64,000 nucleotides of DNA, from the NCBI RefSeq assembly GCF_964019385.1, contig NC_088645.1, positions 43,786,173 to 43,850,172 of the forward strand. Direction: 5' to 3'. A model generated the notes under the pieces. It made no database searches and was not told the DNA's origin. It worked only from the letters and a program-made list of their open reading frames with translations. This DNA is from Sycon ciliatum (lineage: Eukaryota; Porifera; Calcarea; Leucosolenida; Sycettidae). Shown one piece after another: positions 53,374 through 64,000 of this stretch. Positions within the stretch are counted from its first letter, which is position 1; each line of letters begins with the position of its first letter. A program made the translations under genes and the position numbers.

Positions 53374-55560
53374 TCACGACCAGTCGTTGGTCTTCAAATA
53401 GCGGTGGGCTGCAACTTTGAAGTGTTGCAAGTTTTTGGTGCAGAATGGACCAGAGAAGACTCCAGCGGGCAGCTGGTTCCAGACGGGGACAACTGCGTGA
53501 GGGTAGGCTCGACACAGGTTGTTTCGGGAAAGGACTGGAAGTTCATTTGCTAGTTGGTGTGCGTGAGCATTACATCTCTGGAACGTGCTACGAGTGGAGT
53601 GGACTGTGCGGTGTTGGGGCTTCTGGGGTGGCAACATCCTCTGTAGAAGGGGATGTGCACCCGGACAATGCATTTTGTACAGGAGGCAAAGTGCTGCAAC
53701 CATCCGTCGAAGAGGAAGACTCGGCAGCCAACACATTGGGGCGATGGCGCGGATGGCCCGGGCTTGCACACGGTCGAGTCTTGCAAGATGGGATGGGGCC
53801 GTTCCCATCCAGACAATGGGGCAGTACTCCATCACTGGGCGCACAAAAGCATTGTAGGCTTGGATGCGGCCGGGCACGTGTAGGAGGTGGAAAGCCTTAC
53901 GCAAAGCGCCAAGTCGCTGTGTTGCCAGGAGGGCTACGGTACGAAGGTGGCGCCGGAAGGTAAGCTGACCATCGAAACTGATGCTCAAGATTTTGAGCTC
54001 CTCTTGTTCCGGCACGTTAGATCCGTTGAAGTCAATCGGTGGCATGTCCCAGTGGGTGCGGTGGAAGCTGACAGTCAGCGCCTGGGATTTGGCTGGTTCA
54101 AATTTAAGTTTTCCATTCTTGACCCCAGCGCTAGCGGGAGATGTTGTTGACTGCTAGCTGGAGGGCTTGGGTGGTATCTTCTTGGGTGGTGGAGGTGATG
54201 TTGGCATACAGCGTAGTGTCGTCTGCGAACGAGGCTAGGTCAGCACCGGCTGGTACCTGGTCCTCGCAGTCGTTCACGCATATGAGGAAGAGAGTCGGAC
54301 CAAGAATACTGCCCTGGGGGACTCCAGCCTGAATAGGGCTTGAAAGTGCTACGTCACAGCATAGCAACAGTTTCAAAAATTCAAAAACTGGATCCACTTG
54401 GATCCAGTTTGTGTATGGATCCAAGCACATTTCAAGCGGTCTTACCCACAGCATGGTAATGTAGCCAGTGAAACTGACTGACTGATTTGGCTACTGGGGG
54501 CGGGGTTACATCTGGTGGCGAAATAAAAGTCACACCTGCATGCGACATGAGTGGGTTGCTATGCACCCACATACTTAGGCAATAGCAAAGTCACACCTTA
54601 GTGGATCCAAGATTAGAAATCTGATGTCAACTTACTACTTCCTGGCCGTTTTGACGTCATCACTTTCAAGCCCTATTGGGAGCCTGGAGGATGTCTGGCC
54701 ACAAATGACCACTTGCAAGTAGCGTTCACTGAGGTAGTGGCTGAGCCACTGGTCACGTGGTGCAGTTGCCCACGCAGGCCAGGCCGTATACGTCGGACGT
54801 GTGTAGCACACCGGGGTGTGATACGCGATCAAACGCACCGGCTGTGTCAATGGCGAGTATGCGTGCTGCGCCTTTCTCCCCGGCTGTATGCAGCCACGGG
54901 TGGTGGAGGCTGGTAAGGAGGTCCGCTGCACTATGACCATGGCGAAATCCAAACTGTCTGGTGGAGAAGACGTTGTTCGACTCGAGGAAATATGTCATTG
55001 TTCTGTTGGTGACTGTCTCCATCACCTTAGACAGAATACACAAGAGCGAAACTGGACGGTAATTGGAGGGCAGAGACTTTGATTTCCGTTTGAATATAGG
55101 GACTATGTTGGCAATCTTCCATGTCTTGGGCTGTATCCCAGTTTGGAAGCATTGGGTAAACAGTATGGAAAGCGGTTGCGCCAGTTCAGCAGAGCAGGTT
55201 TTCAACACTCGTGCAGGTATCCTATCCGGCCAGGTTGCCTTTGATGGGTTGAGCTGGCGAAGGGTGCGTTCAACAGCAGCTACGCGGAAACGGACGTCCG
55301 AAAGAGCCCAGTCAGTTCGAGGCCTGACCTATGGGAACGAGGCTGACAGGTCTTCTTGGCCGAGAATGCATTTGCTTGCAAAATAGCGGGCCATGCATTC
55401 AGCTTTGTCTACGCTGGCTGTGTACTTACGTCCATCGGGATCACGTAATCTCGGAACAGATTGACTACGCCCATTGCCAGAGGCACGCTTGACGGTGCGC
55501 CACCAGTCACTGGGTGGCAGCTGCTTTGAGGTCATTTTCTGTCTCTGTTTCGCCATGAAA
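53374..55560 (-). pseudogene. Broken LINE reverse transcriptase, interrupted by a MITE
   Basis: In transcript order the pieces are: an N-terminal part (55329-55556); RT fingers and palm (54635-55208, NYRPVSLLCILSKVMETV and AIDTAGAFDRV); a 338-bp insertion; RT palm (54131-54335, [11 protein letters not shown] and FADDTTLY, the catalytic box); and the C-terminal part (53374-54045, NAFVRPVMEYCPIVWMGTAP). Frame changes separate the pieces, so it is dead. It belongs to a different LINE family from the 46836-51300 copy. Confidence 0.8.
54336..54673. mobile_element. 338-bp MITE inside a LINE reverse transcriptase
   Basis: The terminal inverted repeats GGGCTTGAAAGTG and CACTTTCAAGCCC are flanked by TA on both sides. 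It splits the RT palm of the 53374-55560 LINE exactly before the GVPQG motif. There is no coding capacity. The superfamily is not certain; a TA target fits Tc1/mariner-like or related elements. Confidence 0.75.
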
Positions 55561-55649
55561 CATACTTGGCCTTGTCGAGAATTGGCAAGGCCTTCCTCAT
55601 GAAGCCAAGACGTTGGTGACCACGGACTGCAACCTTTCGAATGTGTCTA

Positions 55650-56105
55650 TCCGTTTGTCTGTCTGCCATTTTGTCTGTGTGTATGCCTGTCTGTCTGTTA
55701 GTCTGTCCATCTGTGAGGTCTGTTCATCTGTCTGCGACTAATGACGGAAGGACCACATAAAATGGGCAAAATTCGAATGACTGATATGGATTATGTTTTA
55801 GCACTTTGACGATTACTTTCCTCTCAATGATAATATGATCATATCCGTTTGTATGTCTGCCTGCCTACCGATTGTCACTATGTCTATGCTTGTCTATGTG
55901 AATGTCTGTTTGCCTTGCCGTCCATCCGTCTGCCTATTTGTCTGTGTGCCTGTCTATGTGTCTGTCTGTGCGTCTGTCTGTGTGTCTGTGTGTCTGTCTG
56001 CGTGTCTATCTGTGTGTCTGTCTGTGTGTCTGTCTATCTCTATGTATGTCTGTCTCTCTGTCTTTCTATCTCTCCGTCTGTCTACCTAAATGTATCTGTC
56101 TGTCT
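55650..56105. repeat. GTCT tetranucleotide repeat region
   Basis: Interrupted (TCTG)n with TGTG and TATC variants; densest at 55910-56105. Confidence 0.85.
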
Positions 56106-56344
56106 CATCAATCTCACGCAACAGTTCTCCTCTCTTAACATTGCTCTCTTCACATTCCCACGTTACGGTAACTGGGAGACATTGAGTGACGAGTGATTAT
56201 GCAATATGTACAATCATATACCTGGTATATCCTCTGCAAATAGTACTCTGCATAGATCATCCCGCAGTCAGGTACAGGCAAGGCTGGACCTAAAACCCAG
56301 ACCCAGAGACCCAGAAACCCAGAGACCCATAGGTAAGGCTATAA

Positions 56345-56346
56345 CG

Positions 56347-56428
<82 letters not shown>

Positions 56429-56504
56429 CAGAGACAGAGAGGGAGGGGAAGAGAGAGAGGGAGGGGGAGAGAGAGAGAGAGAGAGTGTGTGAGAGAGAGA
56501 GAGA

Positions 56505-56582
<78 letters not shown>

Positions 56583-57060
56583 GAGAGAGAGTGAGTGAGA
56601 GAGAGAGACAGAAACAGAGACAGAGAGAGAGAGAGAGAAACAGAGAGACAGAGAGACAGAGAGAAACAGAGAGACAGAGAAAGACAGAAACAGAGACAAT
56701 GACAGAGACAGACAGACAGACAGACAGACAGACTGATAGACAGACAGACACATCGACAGACAGATCGACAGATAGACAGACAGACAGACAGACAGAGACA
56801 GAGAGATACAGAGAGAGAGAGAGAAAACAGACAGAACTACAGGCAGGCAGGCAGACAGACAGATAGATAGGCAGACAGGCAGAAAGAAAGAGACAGAGAG
56901 AGAGAGAGGGAAAGAGAGAGAGAGAGTGAGAGAGACGAGGGAGAGTGAGAGAGAGACGAGGGAGAGGGACTGGAGACTAGTTGGAGAGAGAGCGAGTGGT
57001 AGAAAGGAAGAGAAAGAGAGAAAAGGGAGAGAAAAATGGAAAGGAGAAGGAGAGAGGGGA
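56345..57060. repeat. GA then GACA repeat array, about 700 bp
   Basis: (GA)n merges into (GACA)n at 56700-56880 and back to GA-rich sequence. Complementary in composition to the GTCT array 250 bp to its left, so the two could pair. Confidence 0.9.
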
Positions 57061-57272
57061 ATCGTCTTAAGATCGACCAGAGAGCTGAGGAATAGTGTGA
57101 TACTTCAACTGGAAGTGAAATAGAGAATTATTGCTGCAGGAATTCGCAGTAGCCATGCCATCGTTCAGAGTTTTACCGCTTTCTTTCCAACTATTTACAT
57201 TGAAAAAACAATTAATGATAATAGTCACAGAAGAGACAGATGTTTACAAGTACATGTACTAGATTGCCTTAC

Positions 57273-57882
57273 CTTCTGATGTACATTTGCAGGATGAAAG
57301 ACCTAGCTGATTGTCTTCACACCATCGCATCTCCTGAGCAATGATACCTGCCACATCATCGGTACTGTCCACAGCAAGCGACTCAGCAGAAGCAGCAGAC
57401 GCATCACTGACACTGTCTGCATCCGTGTCACTGGCATCTCCCTCGCTGCACGCACGTAGGGTTGTGTTACTTTGATCGTCTTCCACAACAATGAAGCGTC
57501 GCAATGTTTCCCCGAAGCTCGCCAGTTGCTCACACACCCTTGCTTGTAGACGTGTATATTCATACTCCAATTGCGTTAGATGTGCTGGTCTGGGGGTTAC
57601 TGTTTCTGTACTTTCTATGCTGGACGTGAACTTACCACTGGTAAACGGTAAGGGTAATTGGGCTGATAGGCATGGCGAAAAGTAGCCCCTGTACAACATG
57701 TGTGGTGACTGGTCATGAGAACTTGAGCCACACGGTGGTGACATTGGAGGTGAATACTGAGTAGACGGCTGCGTAGGGGAGGACGATTCCGCTGATCTTA
57801 TCACCTCTGTTGACATAACATCTCCACCGGTTGTTACACTACTTTTCTTCCTTGTCGTCGGGTTCACAGCTTCATACACCAT
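57273..57882 (-). CDS. Serine-rich coding exon, function unknown
   Basis: The ORF opens with MVYEAVNPTTRKK at 57882 and runs 203 codons to a good GTAAGG donor in phase 1. It continues a few codons upstream of this Met, so it may be an internal exon with an acceptor near 57900. The content is Ser/Thr/Pro-rich, then a helical stretch LEYEYTRLQARVCEQLASFG (possible coiled coil), then an acidic Ser/Ala/Asp-rich tail. I recognise no family. The phase-1 donor could splice to ARM exon 2 (29905), making it an alternative 5' exon of that gene; this is untested. Confidence 0.5.
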
Positions 57883-58514
57883 ACTGACGTGACCTAAACC
57901 GGCGTGTTCACGAGAAAAGTAGGCTATTACTAGTATTAGTCAGTAAAGTCTGAAGAATGTTACAGTGTCCTTGACTTTCAACCAGCAAGTTCTAGGATCA
58001 GGAGGCCCAGTGTTGCAGAGGCACCAACAGAAAAAATATTTCTGCTTTGAGAATGCTCACTAGTGCAGTCTGCAGACACTCATGTTCATACATACTACTA
58101 CTACTACTACTACTACTAGTAACCATTCTATACCAGACAGCCGGAGTGACAAGTGCGAGTCGCGACCAGCCACACAGTACATTAAAATTTTAATGTTACA
58201 ATGTAGTTCACTGGCAACCAAACCCTGGCCCTAGGCACTGGCGCGCCCTAGGCCCTGCTGAGAATCACGTGTGAACGTGACACATAGCTTGGCGACCTGA
58301 CGTACATGTCCATGACGGCATGAGCAGAGGCCGCGCTGGGAGCACTGTCATCATGATCGTGGCGAAAACCACGAACCCCGTGTCATTTTTAGAAGTATTT
58401 TCAAGTACATGACGTACTAGGAGGAAAACTTCCTTCTGCCAGCGGAGAGGGCTCATCACAACAATTTGGAGCACCATTAGTCATTACGCACAAAAGGCAC
58501 AACGGAGTTTTACA

Positions 58515-58565
58515 GAGTTGTCGCCACTCAGAGTTTCTTGCTCAATGCAATCATCAGGCGAGTAC
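58515..58565 (-). ncRNA. Hammerhead-like sequence, inactive-looking
   Basis: On the minus strand: CTGATGA, stem II TTGC-ATTGA-GCAA, GAAA, C-TCTGA-G, then UG, where the cleavage base would be G (not allowed). Confidence 0.3.
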
Positions 58566-58929
58566 TACATGTTCACTGGGACTTGGCCAATAGAAAGCAT
58601 CGTTTGGTGATATACATATATATAGCTAGTTGGTATAATATGATTCAGCACTGAACATATTGCCATGATGGCCGTGTGGATGGTCGCTTAGGTGAGGGAG
58701 CTATTAGCGCAGAATGTATAGATTGCTAGTGAATATAGAAATGGAAGGTGTGACTTTGTAAACAGCAGCCAGGGTGTGACGCTAATTCTTCAGAACTGTT
58801 AAAGTGTTATCGGTGATGTGGAGGGCTCTAGGCTCACGCGGGTGTGCTCGTTTCAGATCATGTCACAGTATGTTTGTTTTGCAAGTGCACGCAAGTGTGT
58901 ACATGTTGTTAGTTTGACAGAATGAAATA

Positions 58930-59545
58930 AGGTGGAGTATAGGCATATGCGGATAATGCCAGCAGAAAAATGGGAAGAATTCGGTACTTTTTCTGGTAAG
59001 TTTCATGCATGCTTGGTATGTGGATAAAGAAAAGGAGCAGAATTTGAGGAATTGCCAGCCATAAGGCTTGTATGGTTCTGCCACTTTCACTGCTTTTCGA
59101 GCAGAATCTGCCACCTTTTCGAGCATTATCCGCCAATGCCTAGTGGAGGACACTGTGTTCGGAAACAGTGACCTTACTACAACCATCCACGGTTGGTAGA
59201 GCCCCAGTTCGTTGGGACAATCTGAACCATCTGGGTGTTGAACCCGGTTCTGACCCTCAATTACTAGGAGAGGTTTTAGACTTCTCCTAATGAGAAAAAT
59301 GAGGCTCAGAGCAGGGTTCAACACCCATGGTTCAGATTGTCCCAACGAACCGGGGCTCGAAAAGGTGGCCGATTCTGCTCGAAAAGCAGTGAAAGTGGCA
59401 GAACCATACAAACCTTATGCCGGGCAATTCCTCAAATTTTGCTCCTTTTCTTTATCCACATACCAAGCATGCGTGAAACTTACCAGAAAAAGTACCCGAA
59501 TTCTGCCAATTTTTCTGCCGGCATTATCCGCATATGCCTACAGTG
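58930..59545. repeat. Foldback repeat with arms of about 250 bp
   Basis: The left arm (58930-59265) and right arm (59295-59545) are reverse complements, sharing TTCGTTGGGACAATCTGAAC and GCATATGCGGATAATGCC. The left arm carries an extra roughly 70-bp insert near 59125-59195. Confidence 0.75.
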
Positions 59546-59795
59546 TACTCGGGAACTGGCTCCTGGCCGGTGAGAAGGCATCCTTGCCTGTAAATCTGAT
59601 GAAGTAAAATAAAACAACAACAACAACAACAACCTTGTTACATGCTGTCAATCTAACCATATCCATATGTGTGAACTAAAACAAGGTTTATCTAATACTG
59701 GTATTGTACTACTATTGTACTAGTGTTGTACTAGTGTTGGGTTACATTGTATAATGCTAAGAGTATACATGTGCAGGTGCATGTACATGATTGTA

Positions 59796-59797
<2 letters not shown>

Positions 59798-59863
<66 letters not shown>

Positions 59864-59865
59864 GG
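59798..59865. repeat. GT microsatellite
   Basis: (GT)n, 90 bp left of the assembly gap. Confidence 0.9.
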
Positions 59866-59956
59866 TGCATATGTGTGTATTGGGTTTTTATTTCATTTTT
59901 ATTGAAAAACCACAAACCTTCAGACATGTGAATGTGCACATGATATACAGTGTACA

Positions 59957-60156
59957 NNNNNNNNNNNNNNNNNNNNNNNNNNNNNNNNNNNNNNNNNNNN
60001 NNNNNNNNNNNNNNNNNNNNNNNNNNNNNNNNNNNNNNNNNNNNNNNNNNNNNNNNNNNNNNNNNNNNNNNNNNNNNNNNNNNNNNNNNNNNNNNNNNNN
60101 NNNNNNNNNNNNNNNNNNNNNNNNNNNNNNNNNNNNNNNNNNNNNNNNNNNNNNNN
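59957..60156. other. Assembly gap (200 N)
   Basis: Exactly 200 undetermined bases, so the length is probably a placeholder. The right side starts with two 36-bp tandem units (GGGTAGCACGGGTACTCGAC-type, 60157-60228). Confidence 0.98.
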
Positions 60157-60313
60157 CCTCATGGGTAGCACGGGTACTCGACTAGCCGAGGTCCTCACGG
60201 GTAGCATGGGTACTCGACTAGCCGTGCACACGCCCAGTGATAAACAGGGTAGGTGTGGGTATTTCATGACAAAAAAACTTCTGTGTGGCATTAAACTGTA
60301 GTTTGGTCTATAC

Positions 60314-60440
60314 TCTGGAAAATAAGGTAATGGAAGTAATTCTGAAGGTAATCAACTTGTTGTGCACAACCATATCATATTCGTCCTGTTGTGCCTTCCG
60401 TGGACTTGTGACTAGCTGCCAAGTGAACTCAACGTCTGTT
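60314..60440 (-). CDS. Probable next exon of the VWD-domain gene
   Basis: The translation TDVEFTWQLVTSPRK, then DEYDMVVHNKLITF, fits the middle of a VWD domain. The borders are acceptor ATATGTAG and donor GTATAG. Its phase does not match the strong GTAAGT donor of the 61034 exon. A weaker GTTATC donor 4 nt downstream would restore the frame. This could mean a sequence error, a missed mini-exon or decay. Confidence 0.42.
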
Positions 60441-61033
60441 CTACATATCCATGAGTGGCACTGACTCAAGCTGCTTTTAGTGTTCATGACGTGTTTGTTC
60501 AGATGAAAACAGAGCGTCTCTGTCATGTTACACTAACTACTATAGACACACACACACACACACACACACGGAGCGGCTGGCATGATTGTTGTTTGTATCC
60601 CGGAGTTGGTAGCCCTTTCTTGTGCACAGTACCACAGAGGCATTGTGCTACGGTGCACAGCCTCTATGCACTACGCACTTCGGGTATGGATATGTCATGA
60701 TGCCAATCAAGTAAATTCAATAAAATTGTTCATATAATACTCGTCTTGCACAAACCCATTCTGCCCTTCTGTGCCTTGCTTAAGGTACTCTGCAACAGCC
60801 AATAGCAAGTTCTAAGAATCCAGGTTTTTGGCAACTGAAACTGTTGGCCAAGATTATCAACGACAGATTGACAGAATCGATACAGTCCTCCCCCCCCCCC
60901 CCCCCCAAAGGATAGGTGGGCACAATAGGGGCTCTTGTCCCGTGATCTCAGGTTTTATTGTGAGTTCGAATCCCCAACAAATGTCGAAAATATTCTCATA
61001 CAAATACAAACAATGCACACGCCGATAACTTAC

Positions 61034-61225
61034 TCATTTTGATAGCTACACGAGTGATTGAGGTAAAATTGGCACCATTGTCCATTGAGATTCCCTGCAT
61101 CCGTGCGGTTACCTGCATTTCATACCCAGAGCCGATCATGTGCCCGAGAACAAACTCACCCACCACAGGAAAGTCGAACCTTCCCCCACTGAGACTCACG
61201 AGATGAAGAGCTCCGTAGCCATAAC
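61034..61225 (-). CDS. Exon encoding the start of a von Willebrand type D domain
   Basis: This exon is 192 nt, phase 1 to phase 1, with acceptor AATTGTAG and donor GTAAGT. The translation GALHLVSLSGGRFDFPVVGE, then FVLGHM, matches the opening of VWD domains (GDPH-type motif, then L-x-G-x-R-F-x-F and GE-(Y/F)-VL). The usual GDPH is replaced by GALH, so a calcium-binding Asp may be missing. VWD domains occur in large secreted or membrane glycoproteins such as mucins, zonadhesin-like and MUC4/SUSD2-like proteins. Which of these this gene is cannot be told from one domain. Confidence 0.75.
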
Positions 61226-61523
61226 CTACAATTATACACAAGCAACGCGGCAGAGACCAAAAGCAATTTAGTTTGTAACCGAATTTTGTAACATCATGTT
61301 TCCTGTTTCGAAACAGTCATTAAACAATTCCATGCTCGGCTTTGCTTTTGCTGTGTGAGATAACAACTATGCAAGACATAATTATCATAGGCAAGATTCA
61401 ATGTTCTACTCCAATCCAAGGGTGTTGACGCCACACTACACAGTACGTTCCTCAATCCTCAAACTTAATAGTATTATTGTTATGTGTGCGGTACGTGTGA
61501 GAATGAAAGGATGAGTATTATAG

Positions 61524-61526
<3 letters not shown>

Positions 61527-61600
<74 letters not shown>

Positions 61601-61614
61601 GTGAGATTTGGAGA

Positions 61615-61702
<88 letters not shown>

Positions 61703-61860
61703 TTTAGAGAATGTGTGTGTGAGATTTGGAGAATGTGTGTGTGTGTATGTGTGATAGATATAGAAAATGAACGTGTGTGTGTGCGTGTGTGTGCGTGTGT
61801 GAGATACAGAGAATGAATGTGTGTGTTCGTGTGTGTGTGTGTGTGTGTGTGTGTGAAATG
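61527..61860. repeat. GT microsatellite array
   Basis: (GT)n blocks separated by GAGATTTGGAGAAT-type spacers in several copies, a compound minisatellite. Confidence 0.92.
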
Positions 61861-62030
61861 AAATCCTAGTTTGGGGATTTCAGGGGGTGTCAGGGGGTGT
61901 CGGTCGTTGGGTGGTTCAATGGCCAATTGAGTCATCTTTCCAAGATTCCTTTTGAGTCTCTCTCCCCTCTCCCGGGGAGACCCACGTGACCAGTTTTGGC
62001 AGTGAGCAACAAGTACAAGTACAAGTACAA

Positions 62031-62037
<7 letters not shown>

Positions 62038-62092
<55 letters not shown>
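62038..62092. repeat. GA microsatellite
   Basis: (GT)n followed by (GA)n, 55 bp. Confidence 0.9.
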
Positions 62093-62096
<4 letters not shown>

Positions 62097-62390
62097 GAGA
62101 ATGTTTGTGTGGACGCGCGTGTGAGTGTATATCTATGTGAGAAAAGGGGGAGAGTGTGGGTGTATGTTTGTGTAATGGTGTGGGCATGTGTGGATTTGGC
62201 ATTTGTCCCCAGCTCTATTCTACATCATTCACGCCGGAACTACTGCTGCATAGTCCAAGTCTGAAGACTTGGCAACTTCACGCCTGCACCTGACTCTTGC
62301 GCTATGATACGCGTCGCCTATGACACCCCTCAGAATTTCCCACCTTGCTCCCCCTTATGTTCTGGCTGCCCGTTTTGGATCCATCAGTTG

Positions 62391-62428
62391 CCTGATGATC
62401 GTAGTAATACGTGAAACTCAGAGTTGTA
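62391..62428 (+). ncRNA. Hammerhead-like sequence, weak stem I
   Basis: CTGATGA, a perfect CGTA-GTAA-TACG stem II flanked by a T-T mismatch, GAAA, then CTC/GAG. Stem I is only TTGC/GTAA. Confidence 0.3.
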
Positions 62429-62504
62429 AAAAAGCTTCAAATCTCTCTCTCTCTTGTGTACCAATATTGTTATACGCATTCCCGAGGCAGTGTCAACCAA
62501 GTAG

Positions 62505-63811
62505 TTAAGAGAGCATGTCTGAGAAAACCAGAACATATGTGCAAGTCGATCTCTCAGATTTCGCTCAAATTTTGCAGGTAGGTTTGCTTTGGGGTGTAGA
62601 TCGACATTCCAAAGCCCGCACAAAATCTTTTGAAGGGAACCATGAAATTGGTATACCCCTCAATATTGACCCAATATTGGCACGATTTATGGGTCAACAA
62701 ACGAGCCACGGCACAGAGTGCAAGAACAAGCTACGAACAAAACTCCATCAAGCCATCATTACCTCACCTTAGAAGAGTTCTTGGGGCAGCACTACTTAGC
62801 CAGGCCAGCATCCCAGAAGACGAGGGCAATCATCCCTTGACGCCACAAATGATCGTCTTGAAAATAGCCAAATTACAAGCGCTGATAAAACAGCGAGCTA
62901 CGTCCTCAATTAGCAAACACTATACACCGGCAGATAGTAGAACACCTCTTCTAGCACTGAGGACATGTCTCCCATCATCCTTTTGGGGTTTTCTTGAAAT
63001 AAACAATTTTTAATTTTTCCACTCATTCCTCTTGCAGTAAAATCCAAAAACTACACGCAAAAATTTAGTCACTTTTGCATCAACTGTTGCAACGAAAAAT
63101 GTTGGTGGCGCAAGGAGAAGCTTGTCGTTTGGAGTGACAAGTGATCACCGCTGCTTTTCCTTGTCAAAGTCAACAATACACGTTGTTCTGCAGCGTTGGG
63201 AGTGGTGTTGGAGTAGAAATTGCTGACTAGACGTCGCGGAGGGGCGAGCTTTCTTGCGCAGGTATGAGTTTGGACGTATTTCAGAATGGTCGAGTGGAAA
63301 AATTAAAAATTGTTTATTTCAAGAAAACCCCAAAAGAATGATGGGGGACATGTCCTCAGTGCTAGAAGAGGTGTTCTACTATCTGCCGGTGTATAGTGTT
63401 TGCTAATTGAGGACGTAGCTCGCTGTTTTATCAGCGCTTGTAATTTGGCTATTTTCAAGACGATTATTTGTGCCGTCAAGGGATGATTGCCCTCGTCTTC
63501 TGGGATGCTGGCGTGGCTAAGTGGTGCTGCCCCAAGAACTCTTCTAAGGTGAGGTAATGTTGGCTTGATGGAGTTTTGTTCGTAGCTTGTTCTTGTACTC
63601 TGTGCCGTGGCTCGTTTGTAGACCCATAAATCGTGCCAATATTGGGCCAATATTGAGGGGTATGCCAATTTCATGGTTCCCTTCAAAAGATTTTGCGCGG
63701 GCTTTGGAATATCGATCTACACCCCAAAGCAAACCTACCTGCAAAATTTGAGCGAAATCTGAGAGATCGACTTGCACATATGTTCTGGTTTTCTCAGACA
63801 TGCTCTCTTAA
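62505..63811. mobile_element. Large foldback element with two 520-bp inverted arms
   Basis: 62505-63024 and 63292-63811 are reverse complements of equal length, differing at only scattered positions. The spacer is 267 bp. Outer ends begin TTAAGAGAGCATGTCTGAG. The reading frames seen on both strands are mirror images caused by the symmetry. It lies in the intron between the two upstream VWD-gene exons. Confidence 0.85.
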
Positions 63812-63882
63812 GCTTTATCCAAGGCTGTCACAGACAGGGGCTTTCTTTTAAATTCAAACAAAGAAGAAAACAATATGCTCAC

Positions 63883-64000
63883 TTTGCTTGACGGAGACAC
63901 GCTTGTTCACGGCTTTGGGAGAGTTGCGGTTCTTGAAGAAATGAGAGAGCACCCCACCAGTTTGGCAGATGTCCCGCAAAGCACTGTCGTTTGCAGAAAT
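63883..64000 (-). CDS. VWD-domain gene, upstream exon (partial, runs off the window)
   Basis: The frame reads SALRDICQTGGVLSHFF and onward to KRVSVKQ, then a GTGAGC donor in phase 1. This joins in phase to the VWD exon at 61225. Its 5' border is outside the window. Confidence 0.6.

Noticed and set aside
60940..60990. tRNA-like GAGTTCGAATCCCC
   Set aside because: A lone B-box-like match without cloverleaf pairing.
62515..63801. Two mirror-image coding frames (85 and 127 codons on each strand)
   Set aside because: They are the same sequence read from the two arms of a palindrome. No start context, splice signal or known family supports a gene.

Overview
This is eukaryotic, almost certainly metazoan, genomic DNA. 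It has spliced coding exons with GT/AG borders, long introns, abundant microsatellites and a rich mix of animal transposable elements. The phylum cannot be fixed from the sequence alone. Most of the ordinary host coding sequence is on the minus strand.

Host genes. (1) The left half is one gene on the minus strand, running from a well-placed ATG at 36505 to a stop at 6080. I resolve 18 exons whose phases join without a break (2415 nt, 804 aa). Residues about 71-804 are armadillo (ARM) repeats, roughly one repeat per exon, mostly with phase-1 introns. (2) A serine-rich exon with a good splice donor lies at 57273-57882 (-); its gene is unknown. (3) The right edge holds part of a minus-strand gene with a von Willebrand factor type D (VWD) domain (exons 63883->64000, 61034-61225 and probably 60314-60440). 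A 200-N gap follows at 59957-60156.

Mobile DNA. The intron between ARM exons 15 and 16 contains a complete-looking 5.0-kb DNA transposon (9302-14307) with 18-bp terminal inverted repeats and two convergent genes. One is a SAP-SWIM-YqaJ nuclease. The other is a THAP/DDE transposase with a C-terminal PHD-like zinc finger. This pairing fits the ISL2EU group. A near-complete CR1/Jockey-type LINE with two intact ORFs occupies about 46836-51300 (-), beside several dead LINE pieces. Between LINE pieces, at 51840-53135, lies a 5'-truncated Penelope-like remnant with inverted ends and a hammerhead-ribozyme motif. There are small non-autonomous elements of Harbinger, pogo/Tigger, piggyBac and hAT-like type, a tRNA-derived SINE family with a (TG)n tail, and several long foldbacks. 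The largest foldback has two 520-bp arms at 62505-63811.

Layout: 1-6000 tandem repeats, SINEs and a pogo-like MITE; 6080-36505 ARM gene with its transposon-laden introns; 36.5-46 kb gene-poor DNA with LINE ends, a piggyBac MITE and hammerhead-like sequences; 46-56 kb LINE/Penelope cluster; 56-57 kb GA/GACA repeats; 57-64 kb serine-rich exon, foldbacks, gap and VWD gene. The strongest hidden signals are the hammerhead motifs in dispersed repeats (16231-16276, 43946-43993, 52959-52996) and the autonomous transposon inside the ARM gene.
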